Shown here: piece after piece, positions 32,313 through 42,655 of the stretch | Layout of the letters: every line of letters starts with the position of its first letter | Numbering within the stretch: the stretch's first letter is position 1 | Assembly (NCBI RefSeq): GCF_050003625.1 | Contig: NC_134398.1 | Coordinates: 196,857,700-196,921,699 of the forward strand | Direction of reading: 5' to 3' | Source: Haematobia irritans | Lineage: Eukaryota > Arthropoda > Insecta > Diptera > Muscidae | Length of the DNA: 64,000 nt | Position numbers and translations under genes: made by a program | The notes under the pieces: generated by a model | Databases searched by the model: none | What the model was told of the DNA's origin: nothing | The model's input: only the letters and a program-made list of their open reading frames with translations

Positions 32313-32767
32313 TTAAGTGACATCCAACAAAAGGAATCGTAGCAATTTTTACCAAAAGAAAGATGAAGAGGGAGATGAGAGTTTTTGGATTTCGTTAAAT
32401 TGGATTTTTGGTAACTAGAGCTTTGACGGCATTGCGATGTTATAGAATAGAATTGTAAAGTATTTCCCAATTTGAGAGGGAATACTTTGAAAAATCTACC
32501 AAATTGCTAAGAATTCTACTAAACAATAAAAATTTTTTTGTAGAAATCTACTAACTGTCACAACCTCGGTGATAGACCCAATTCTGCCATGGGTATTTCC
32601 ACTGGCATTTTGGTGATATTGGAGTTATTTTTATAATATTTAAGCCTGATGATGCCGAACAGTGAAGGTAAGATTTTAAATCCATGCTGTAGTAGTGGAA
32701 AGTTTCCTAGTAACCTGAACATATCACAAGAATAGGTGGAACACGTATTGAAAAATGAGATTCGACT
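32313..32767. other. Mostly low-copy; GGTAGATT-type remnant
   Basis: AT-rich sequence. At 32,480-32,570 it carries 'aatctaccaaattgctaagaattctac' and 'actaactgtcacaacc', resembling the GGTAGAATTC/GTTGCCAC ends of the 29-bp array elements, but without an array attached. Confidence 0.4.
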
Positions 32768-33835
32768 AAAGCCAAGAAATGCCAGAGGTCACCGATACCC
32801 CCGAAAAAGTAAGATTGGAAAGAGCCAAAGAATTGCTTCGTTTGCACCAATGTGCGCAATTACCGAATTTGCTTTTCTCTGATGAAAACAAATTTCATAT
32901 TATGTGGTTTGTGAACAAACATCATAAGCAAGTTTAATTGCCAACGAAGACTGCTGAAAATGTACATCTTCAATTGGCCTCCCGAACTCAAGTGCCGCCG
33001 ATGGTTTTAGTGTGGACCGCCGTAACGAATGAAGGTCGCTCCCTGGTCGTTTTGAACGACCGTTGGGTCAAAATAATTGCCGAATATTATATGAGAAAAT
33101 GTCCTAAGGGAAGTACGGACAAATATATCGGCGGCAGACCAGGGACAGTACCATCAATAGGCCTCAGCATCATTGCACTCAGCATACGTCAACCAAGAAT
33201 GGGTTTCTCCTATGAAGATGCATTCCAAAATACCATGACTCGCGAAAAATGTCATGATTAACATATCTTAGGGTCGTGTATGAAAACATGAGCATGATTA
33301 AAATCGAGAGCGTTATTAAAATCTTAACATCCCAAGTGTCACTAAAATTGTTAATGAATTCATCTCGTAAGTGTTTTATGTCCGTGGGTGGTATTTTTTT
33401 TCTTGAGCGTATTATTCCGAACTTTGTTACTCACGCACACTCATGACTCACGCACGACTTTTGGTTTGTAAATCACGCACACTCACGCTGATGGCCATCA
33501 GTGTAAGTCACGAAATTTTTCGTGATTCACGACAATTTCGTGTCACGTGCACACCTCACACTCAAAAAGCGTCAATCACGAATGGCTTATAAAGGAGGAT
33601 ACTCACTTCAGTGCTACCATACAATGGACACCAAAATCTTTGAATCGCAATTCGTTGGTTGCGCCAAAGGCATTAGGATAATATGTTAAGTTTGGCACTA
33701 AAATATACCAAAGTATAGATACGGCAATGGACCAAAATACATAAAACCACTTTCGATCAGCGTGTGATGGCTTTTTTCCGTCGCTGAAAGGGATAGTCGA
33801 ACAAATCTAATCTGATTTTAAATGTGATGCTATTT
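32768..33835 (+). pseudogene. Tc1/mariner-superfamily transposase relic, interrupted
   Basis: A broken DDE transposase. At about 32,810-32,930 one frame reads 'LERAKELLRLHQCAQLPNLLFSDENKFHI', where the Asp of SDE is the first catalytic residue. A stop follows. From 32,938 the frame continues with 'LPTKTAENVHLQLASRTQVPPMVLVWTAVT', the usual block between catalytic residues one and two. An insert of about 300 bp (33,262-33,575) separates this from a C-terminal part with 'IQWTPKSLNR' and 'FDQRVMAFFRRLK'-like wording near 33,620-33,790. Stops and frameshifts make it non-functional. Tc1-type and related families share this layout; I cannot fix the exact family. Confidence 0.7.
33262..33575. mobile_element. 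Short insert with CACGCACACTCA repeats
   Basis: It interrupts the transposase relic. It carries TCACGCACACTCA twice (33,431-33,443 and 33,473-33,485), further CACGCACG and CGTGATTCACG motifs, and a palindromic CACGAAATTTTTCGTG near 33,510-33,525. No clear terminal inverted repeat or target duplication. Possibly a MITE or foldback fragment. Confidence 0.35.
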
Positions 33836-34154
33836 TCGAAATTTTTTTTGGCTTTGAAAAATAATTTTCAGGCAACTTCGCAAAAGCGCATTTATGATTT
33901 ATGGGTCGATAGATATATAGCAGAGATGTAGGAAAATTTGTTGTTTTGTCATTTTTTTTTTGCCCAAATCAGAAAAACATATATAGAAGAAATTTGTCTA
34001 AATCTGGGCCGATTTTGACAAAATTTGGCATATATTGCTAAAATTTTATCTGTGTAAAGTTTCTTGTAAGTCGGGGTAAAACTTTGGCATCTGTGGCTTC
34101 ATATGAGTCTAAACCGGGTGAATGATATATATGGTAACTATATCTAACTCTGAA

Positions 34155-35350
34155 GTGATTTTAACCAAATTTGGCTCCCATATAAATCTTTCGCCCGATA
34201 TGTAGTAAAACGCATGCGATTCGGTTGAAATTTGGTACATGGTGTTTGTATATGTTCTTTAACCACCATGAAAAAATTGGTCTATATCGGTCCATAATTA
34301 TATTTAGCCCCCATATAAATCGATCCCCAGATTTTACCTCCGGAACCTCTTGGAGGAGCAAATTCATCCGATTGAAATTTGGAACGTGGTGTTAGTATGT
34401 GGTCTTTAACAAACACGCAAGAATTGGTCCATATCGGTCCATAATTATATATAGCACCCATATCGGTCCATAATTATATATAGCCCCCATATAAATCGAT
34501 CCCCAGATTTGACCTCCGGAACCTCTTGGAGGAGCAAAATTCATGCGATTCGGTTGAAATTTGGTACATGGTGATTGTATATGTTCTTTAACCACCATGG
34601 AAAAATTGGTCTATATCGGTCCATAATTATGTATAGCCCCCATATACACCATTCCTCAGATTTGATCTCCGGAGCCTCTTGGAGGAGCAAAATTCATCCG
34701 ATTCGGTTGAAATTAGGAACGTGGTGTTAGTATATGGCCGCTAATAACCATGCCAAAATTGATCCATATCGGTCTATAGTTATATATAGCCGATCCCCGA
34801 TCACACAAAAATTGGTCCATATCGGTTCATAATCATAGTTGCCACTCGAGCCAAAAATAATCTACCAACATTTTATTCCTATAGAAAATTTTGTCAAATT
34901 TTATTTCTATAGAAAATTTTGGCAAAATTTTATTCCTATAGAAAATTTTGTCAAAATTTTATTTGTATAGAGAATGTTGTCAAAATTGTAATTCTAGTGA
35001 AAATTTTGTCCAATTTTTATTTCTATAGAAAGTGTTGGCAAAAGTTTATTTTGCCGAAATTGTATTTCTATAGAAACTTTTGTCAAAATTTTATTTCTAT
35101 AAACAATTTTGTCAAACTTAATTATATATGTATTTAATCGGTCTTTTTTAGTTTAATATATACCCCATATTAAATTACAATTTAGAAGACGGTGTTAGGA
35201 AGTTTTAAGATACCATGCAGTGGGCAAGTGTTACCGCAACCCAAGTAATTCGATTGTGGATGACAGTCTTCAGTAGAAGTTTCTACGCAATCCATGGTGG
35301 AGGGTACATAAGCTTCGGCGTGGCCGAACTTACGGCCGTATATATTTGTT
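34155..35350 (+). mobile_element. H1 element, TATACCC end truncated
   Basis: Units with 'tcggtccataattatatatagc' run from about 34,160 to 34,840. A small duplication (34,430-34,480) repeats 'ccatatcggtccataatta'. At about 34,850 an 'agttgccactcgagcc' hAT-like end joins a reverse-oriented 29-bp array (34,868-35,120). Then come the H1 head 'caagtaattcgattgtggatg', a degenerate GGCCGAA hairpin and the terminal ATTTGTT at 35,344-35,350. Element order is the same as in 30,585-32,127. Confidence 0.75.
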
Positions 35351-35860
35351 TCTTTTAGTGTGGTGGTATAATATAGTCGGCCCCGCCCGACTTACTTTTT
35401 TATAAAAATATTTTGATATTTTTATTCCAAAATAATTTGCAATTTTGTTTCCAAAGAACCAGGAATTCGACAAACGTCTGATTGCAAGCGTTTTCAAATT
35501 GTTGAAACTGTGCAAATTGTACTGGCAAAAATTTAAATTAGTGCAATGCGTGGCTATTCGTCGAATTAGATTTTTATATAAAGGCAATTTTAATATGGTT
35601 ATATGAAATCAAACTGGCAATAGTACTCCTACAAAATTTGGCACAAAGTTCGCCTATGTATGTTTTAATATTCGACTCTGGCCGATATTAGAATTTTCTT
35701 ACACTTTTTCTATAAGGAAAAGGCAAACACAAAAATGATAAAAAAAAGAAGTATGGAATAAATGGAATAATTAGCATTTTGTCAATAAATTCTTATTTTG
35801 TAAAAAACGAAGTATTTTACTAAGGTTTTAGATATTTTTGATGTATGGCAAAATATGTCA
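35351..35860. other. H3 terminal scrap and unassigned sequence
   Basis: At 35,358-35,392 'ggtataatatagtcggcccc' and CGCCCGAC mark a tiny H3 terminal fragment. The rest is AT-rich with no recognised feature. Confidence 0.4.
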
Positions 35861-36085
35861 AATGTCTTACAGTTTACAGTATGTCAAATGCCTTACGGTT
35901 TACGACAGACCATCTCTGACCGGGAATCGACCAAAGTACCACAGATCATTTTCATGTAGATTGTGATGACTTTGTCGTTCATAATTTGAAGGCCATAATT
36001 CTTTCCAAAGCTAGCCAAATCGAATAAATCTAAACTGATCTTTAAATTTGATGTTATTTCCAAACTAATTTCCATGAATTATAAT
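35861..36085 (+). pseudogene. Tc1-type transposase C-terminal scrap
   Basis: A 'GATGACTTTGTCGTTC'-like stretch reads DDFVVHNLKAIILSKAS, matching the C-terminal DDFV.RLKAII ending of the relics at 33.8 and 57.0 kb. The non-coding tail 'gaataaatctaaactgat' is also shared with 59,070. Nothing upstream of this block is recognisable. Confidence 0.45.
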
Positions 36086-36121
36086 AAAGTTAAATTGGCT
36101 TTAGTGCCCCTTCTACATAAG

Positions 36122-36159
<38 letters not shown>

Positions 36160-37430
36160 GTTTCCTTCTAAGATTTCATTTTTGATAGTTGTGTTTTACG
36201 AAGTTTAGAACGAAACAATGATTTTAGTAGGCATTGGTCAGATTTTGGTGTAGAATATAGCACAGATTTTGTGCTTAATATTTGCTATAACATTTTTTAA
36301 TTACTTTAACTATAGAAGATTCTATAATTTCATAATTAAACTCTCTTACCATCGCTCCCACATACACATACTTCTCATTTTCGAATTATATTAAATTTTA
36401 TATTGTAAACTGACCGTAATCACTTGAAAATCCTATAAACTTGATACATATTCCATTGTTTCTTTATGGCTTGTCTTCTCCTGAGAGAAGGAGAACACCG
36501 ATAATAACAATAATAGTAATATTTCTATGTGGGTAGACTTAATGTTTCTTCATACAGCAAATCCGTCGTTCAGGGTCCTTAGGTCCCTTTGGCTCTGTGG
36601 CACGTAGTTTTGGGCTTTGCACATACACACCCATATAGCAAAAGTTTGTATACGGTAGATGTCTTTTATATGTACATTCTTATAAATAAGCAATTGACCA
36701 TATTTCTATCATCTAAGTTCTCTAGGTTTCAAGTATTTGCTTAAGTAGTCTCCTTCCTTGTAGTCCTCCAAAAATCTCTTGAATAATTTCTGGCAATGAG
36801 TTGAGGTCAGCTCAGCTAGCTAGCTATCTAAGGAAAATGTGAATGGCTGTCGACTTGATTCATATGCACATCTTCAAATGTGAAGGTATAGATAAATGTC
36901 TGCATTAATGTGTGTTGGTGTGGCATATTTGTGTATGGTAATGTTTGTATGGGTATGTGTGTGTGTGCATACTTAAGGCGAGCCATGTAGTCAATTTAGA
37001 CAATGTGGCCACAACATGTTAAATATTAATGGTTTTTGATATTTATTACATTAAAAGGCACCGTAATGTGTACCCTTAACTATCTTCTGTCGATTGAATT
37101 TCTTGTCATATACACAAAAAAAAAAATTATTTCCATTATTATAAAGGGAAACATTTATAAATTTAGAATACCGTTATTGTTTTGATTTCAGCTTAAAACC
37201 ATGCTTTGGCTTAACTACTAGAGTAATTTAACTGACAGAGGAAAAGTATGTTTGTCAAAATGATTTGGACAAACCCCTTTTCGTAAAGTATACAAAGTAT
37301 TACTCTAACATATCTCCTAAAAAAATCGTAATTTCCATAATTAATATTATATTCGATATTTAATAATAGAACAATTACAGTAATAGATTAATCAAATATG
37401 TATAATCTCCATGCTGTTTCTGATCTCCTC
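36086..37430. other. Low-copy sequence with a T28 run
   Basis: A homopolymer of 28 T lies at 36,126-36,153. The rest is apparently unique AT-rich DNA with GT/TG-rich patches near 36,900-36,970, and no coding potential that I can support. The T-run could be the tail of a minus-strand retroelement, but nothing recognisable precedes it on that strand. Confidence 0.4.
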
Positions 37431-39240
37431 TCGGTTTACAAGCACATTAGGTAGAATTCCACCCAATATAGTAAATTTTTTACTGTTAAGTAAATATGGT
37501 AGAATTCTTGCTGGTAGGTTTTGCAAAATTTCCTTCATAAAAAAAAAGAAATTGACCAAATTTTCTATAGAAAGAAAATTGTGACAAAATTTTCTATAGA
37601 AATATAATTTTGACAAAATTTTCTATAGAAATAAAATTTTGACAAAATAGTCTATACAAATAAAATTTTGACTAAATATTCTACAGAAATAAAATTTTGA
37701 CAAAATTTTCAAAAAAAAAAAAATGTCAAAATTTCCTATAGAAAAAAATTTAAAGATCTTTCTATGGAAATAATATTTTGACAAATTTGCTATAGAAATA
37801 AAATTTTCTATAAAAATAAAATTTTGACAAATTTTCTACAGAAATAAAATTTTGACAAATTTTTTGCATAAATAAAATTATGACAAAATTTTTTAAAGAA
37901 ATAAAATTTTGACAAAATTTTCTATAAAAATAAAATTTTCTCAAAATATTTGATAAAAATAAAATTTTGACAAAATTTTCTATAGACATAAAATTTTGGC
38001 AACATTTTCTATAGACATAAAATTTTGACAACATTTTCTGTGGAATCACAATTTTGGCAACATTATCTATAGAAATAAAATTTTATTCTGTAGAAATCCA
38101 ATTTTGAAAAATTTTTCTATAGAAATCAAATTTTGACACACTTTTCTATAGAAATAAATTTGTGACAACATTTTTTTATAGGAATAAAATGTTGACAAAA
38201 TTTTCTATAGGAATAAAGTGTTGACAATATTTTCCATGAGTAAATAAATTTCGATAAAATTTAGAAAAAAAAATGTTAACAAGATTTTCTATAGAAATAA
38301 AATTTTTGACAAAATTTTCTATAGAACAAAAATTTTGACAAATAAAAGTTTGACAATAATTTTCTTTGTAAAAAATTTTGACAAAAATTTTCTATGGAAA
38401 TAAAATTTTGAAAAATTGTTTTATAGAAATTGAATTTTGACAAGTTTTTCTATAGAAATAAATTTTTGAAATTAAAATTCTATACAAATAAACTTTTTAA
38501 ATAATAATAATAAACTTTCTATAAAAATAAACTTTTGACAAAATTTTCTACAGAAACAAAATTATGACAAAATTTTTTATAGAAATAAAATTTTGACAAA
38601 ATTTTCCATAAAAATAAAATTTTGACAACATTTTCCATAAAAATAAAATTTTGTCAAAATATATGATAAAAATAAAATTTTTACAAAATTTTCTATAGAC
38701 ATAAAATTTTGACAAAATTTTCTATAGACATAAAATTTTGACCAAATTTTCTATAGACATAAAATTGTGACAAAATTTTCTGTGGAATTAAAATTTTGAC
38801 AACATTATCTATAGAAATAACATTTCATTTTTGTAGAAATACAATTTTCAATAATGTTTCTATAAAAATAAAATTTTGACAATATTTTCTATAGAAATAA
38901 AATGTTGACAAAATTTCTATAGAAATAAAATTTTTGACAAAAATTTTCTATAGAAATTAAATTTTGACAAAATTTTCTAAAGAAAAGGAAATTTTGACAA
39001 AATTTTCTAAAGAAATAAAATTTTGACAAAAATTTTCTATATAAATTAAATTTTGACAAAATTTTCTATAGAAAAAGAAATTTTGACAAATTTTTCTACG
39101 AAAATAAAATCTATAAAACTAAATTTTGACAAAATTTTTTATAGAAATAAACTTTTCACAAAGATTTTTATAGAAATAAAGTTTTGGCAAAATTGTCTAT
39201 ATTGAGAAAAAATCTATGTATTCGAAAGAAGGAAATTCCC
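37431..39240 (+). repeat. 29-bp array with GGTAGAATTC head
   Basis: The head at 37,440-37,545 shows 'ggtagaattccaccc', 'aattttttactgtt' and 'ggtagaattcttg', matching 21,225-21,300. Divergent 29-bp units follow to about 39,205, then 'ggaaattccctatatagag', which also occurs near 2,545. The units are more mutated than in the 51-53 kb array, suggesting an older array. Confidence 0.8.
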
Positions 39241-39369
39241 TATATAGAGTTTTTTTCAACAAAATGTGTTATTTTAAATTATCTGGTATTTTGATAGTTG
39301 TTGCTTATGAAACTTTTATAATTAGATTTTGGACAAGAAATATAGAAATAAAATTAAAAAAAAAAAAAA

Positions 39370-39967
39370 AACAAGTAAGGAAAGTCTAAAGTCGGGCGGG
39401 GCCGACTATATTATACCCTGCACCATTATGTAGATCCACATTTTCGATATCATATCAAATCCGTCCAATGTGTTGGGTGCTATATATAAAGGTTCCCATA
39501 CACATATATAAATCTGACCAGATCTGGACAGAGTTCTACAATATTTATAAACTTTAAATTTAAGTCGGCTAATGCCTTGGGGTGGAACGCAATGTTACAC
39601 AGTGTGGCGCGGGGTATAAATATGGGAAACATTTAAATCTGGACTGATTTTGAGGTAACTTCGCAAAAGTGTATTTATGATTTATCGGTCGATAGATATG
39701 TATTAGATATAGAGGAAAATTTGAGTCCCTTTTAAAAGTTTTCGAATAAGCAGTGGCGAATTTACAAGGAAAATGTTCGTATGGGATCTATATCTAAATC
39801 TGAACCGGTTTCAGCCAAATTTGGCACATACAGTTGGAATGTTAATTCTACTTCCTGTACAAAATTTCAAATAAATCGGAGTAAATGGTTGGTCACTGTG
39901 GTCATATGAGTGTCAATCAGGCGAATGATATATATAGGAGCTATATCTAAATCTGAACCGATTTCAG
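39370..39967 (-). mobile_element. H3 element, truncated by 29-bp array
   Basis: AACAAG at 39,370, hairpin GTCGGGCGGGGCCGAC, 'ctatattataccctgcacc', 'cagtggcgaatttacaagg' and one or two 153-bp-type units. The sequence switches abruptly to 29-bp repeats after 'ctgaaccgatttca' at about 39,966. Confidence 0.7.
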
Positions 39968-40658
39968 TAAGATAAAAAATTTTGACAAAATTTTCTATAG
40001 AAATAGCATTTTGACAAAGTTTCCTTTAGAAACAAATTTTTTTGACAAAATTTTCTACAGAAACAAAATTTTGACAATTTTTTTAGAAAAAAAATTTGAC
40101 AAAAATTTTCTATGGAAATAAAATTTTGAAAAATTATTATATAGAAATAAAATGTTGACAAAATTTCCTATAGAAATAAAATGTTAACTAAATTTTTTAT
40201 GACAATAAAATTTTGACAAAAAAATTCTATAGAAATAATATTTTGAATTTTCTACAGAAATAAAATTTTGACAACATTTAAAAAAAAAAACAAAATTTTG
40301 CCAAAAATTTGTATAGAAATAAAATTTTACAAAAATTTCTCTAGAAATAAATTTTTGAAAAAAAAAATTCTATAGAAATAAAATATTGCCAAATTTTTTA
40401 TAGAAATAAAATTTTGAAAAAAAAGTTCTATAGAAATACAATTTTGACAAAATTTTCTATAGAAATAATTTTTGAAAAAAAAAATATATATACTAATAAA
40501 ATTTTGACAAAATTTTCTATAAATTAAACTTTTGACAAATTTTTCTATAGAAATAAAATTGTCATACATTTTTCTATAGAAATAAAATTTAAAATTTTCT
40601 AAAGAAATGAAATTTTGACAAATTTTTTAGAAATAAATCGTTGACAAAATTTTCTATA
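39968..40658 (+). repeat. 29-bp minisatellite array
   Basis: Degenerate 29-bp units with many A-run expansions, in the plus orientation, joining H3 on the left to an H1 fragment on the right. Open frames here are produced by the repeat. Confidence 0.8.
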
Positions 40659-41007
40659 GATTTGGCTTTCGGAGCCTCTTGGAGGAGTAAATTTCAATTT
40701 GGTGCGTGGTTTAACTTTACCTCCTTTACCACCCATGCCAAAATTTGTCCATATCGGCCTATAATTATAAATAGCCCCTATATAAAGCGACCCCTATATT
40801 TCACTACTCTGTTCCACACTGTGGAATAGGGTATTATTTTGTCTAGCATATACCCCATATAGACTAACTTACAATTTAGCAGACGATATTAAGAAGTTTT
40901 AGGATACCTTGCCAACGGCAAGTATTATCACAACGCAAGTAATTTGATTAAGGATGGAAGGGACATAAGATTCGGCCGGGCCGAATTTACGGCCGTATAT
41001 ATTTGTT
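40659..41007 (+). mobile_element. H1 element, largely deleted
   Basis: One degenerate internal unit ('ggctttcggagcctcttgg', 'ccatatcggcctataatta'), then 'tctagcatataccccatat', 'gcagacgatattaag', the hairpin GGCCGGGCCGAA and the terminal ATTTGTT at about 41,001-41,007. The TATACCC end is missing. Confidence 0.65.
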
Positions 41008-41955
41008 TTTATATTAAATAGTATAGACGGCCGTGAGTGACCCTCCTCGTTAACATGTTGCAAAACCCATTAAAACTTATTCGGGAACATTAACATAGAA
41101 AGTCCTATCTCACCCGTTGTGTAGCCCACGCATTACATATTCTGAACACTACTTGTTCCAATCGATGCTTCCAATATATAATTTCTGTGTTTAGAAGGCG
41201 CAAAATATATGATACACTAACAAATATGCAAATCAGTGACCTGCACACTTTTAGTAATAACGTTCAAAGTCTAAGTATAAAAGCCTCATAGGACCAAAAT
41301 ATCAGGTAATTTAAATGTTACCACATTTTGTTGAAACAACACCTTAGAAGGGGATTTTCTTTTATTCGTGAACACAGATTTTTTCTCGAGTCTGCTATTA
41401 GAAATCCATAAGACATTTGGTTCTACACCTTCGTCTGGTTGGGGAAATATATTCACCCCTTTATGTAAACGTATGACTTTGAGTGGAACCATATATTTCG
41501 TAAACGTACTTAAGTATTCGAAGGAATCACCCATTTACATATTTTGCACATTGATGGCTATTTGGCTTCTATCTATGGCATATGCCACAACTAAAACTAA
41601 CAATCAGTGGACCATAGCGAATCACATTGAAAGTTTTTACCTATCCGCAACAGTGTCTGAATGTAAATATGCTATAATTATCGTATGCAGCATTTGTTTG
41701 ATGTCTTCTGAGATTTGAATATTTTGTTTGTGAAATATGTATGCATATACACTTCAAAAAAAAAAAAAATTATTTCATATAAGAAATTGCCATAGAAACA
41801 ATCCCCCATGTTCCGATTTTCGGAATCGCAAATCGTAAGAATTTTGTTTTCCCATAAAGAAAAAATTTAAATACTATCGGATTTAAATTCGGAACGGAGC
41901 GGTTTTTCTTTTGGAAAACAATGCGCTCCGGCAAAAAAAAATGGATCACTCCGCT
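41008..41955. other. Low-copy sequence with a GAGCG-rich patch
   Basis: No gene recognised. A 116-codon open frame (41,368-41,718, plus) has a hydrophobic stretch but no domain I recognise. At about 41,895-41,985 a GC-rich patch alternates GGAACGGAGCGG with CTCCACTCCGCTCC, forming short inverted repeats, and lies directly before the mariner relic. Confidence 0.4.
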
Positions 41956-41979
41956 GCGCTCTACGCTCCACTCCGCTCC

Positions 41980-42655
41980 CTGCATTTGACCGTCGAAATA
42001 TTTGTTTGCGTTGGATCCCACACAATTTCCAAATCCCTCAAAAAACGGCTCTTATCGATTGGTCGAAGGAAATGTTCGAAACATGTGATCACGGTGCTTC
42101 GAAACATGTCGATGATATCGTCATGACAGGTCATGAATTGTGGATTTGCGCATATAAGCCGGAAAATAAACGGCAGTACTCGGGTAAGAAGAAATTCCAC
42201 GTAAATATTCTGATAAATTGGAAAAACTGAACACGGCGATATCGTACCACTGAAACAACGCAGAACAGTGAATACTGTACAGGCAATTGTGTTCATGTAC
42301 AACCATTTTTCTTGCCAGTTGTCTTCCAGGAAATCCAACCGCCTAGGAAGGATCAGTCTTCACCACGACAATGCGAGCTCTCATACATTGGCTCAAACAA
42401 CTGTATTTTTGAGCACTCAAAACATCGATTTGATAGGTCAACCGCCATATAATCCTGACTTGGCATCGAATGACTTCGTTTTATTACCGTACGTAAAAAT
42501 TGAAATAAGAAGTCAACGTTTTTTCGTCACCTGAAGAAGCGGTTGATGCGCTCAGAATGCATGTTTTGAAGATGCCTCAATCAGAATGGCAAAACTGCTT
42601 CGACAAATGGTTCAAACGTATGCAAAATTGTATAAAACTTAATGGGGAATATTTT
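41980..42655 (+). pseudogene. mariner transposase relic (DD34D type), inactive
   Basis: It starts with a WIPHN motif near 42,009, followed by 'GASKHVDDIVMTGHELWICAY'. In active mariners the TGH is TGD, so the first catalytic Asp is replaced by His (codon 42,132-42,134). After a stop at 42,228-42,230 the protein resumes in a shifted frame: 'HHDNASSHT' (second Asp at 42,367-42,369) and 'PYNPDLASND' with exactly 34 residues between the second and third Asp. A further frameshift near 42,530 precedes 'MPQSEWQNCFDKWFKRMQ' and NGEYF. The H2 element inserted at the very end. N-terminal DNA-binding domain and terminal repeats are absent. Confidence 0.85.

Noticed and set aside
36126..36153. Poly-A tail of a minus-strand retroelement
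   Set aside because: No LINE or SINE sequence follows on the appropriate side and no target duplication was found.
41895..41985. CpG-island promoter
   Set aside because: The patch is short and made of GGAGCGGAGTGG-type inverted repeats next to a transposon relic; more likely a repeat remnant.
41961..42338. 125-codon frame on the minus strand
   Set aside because: It lies antisense to the mariner transposase relic, whose plus-strand reading shows the family motifs.
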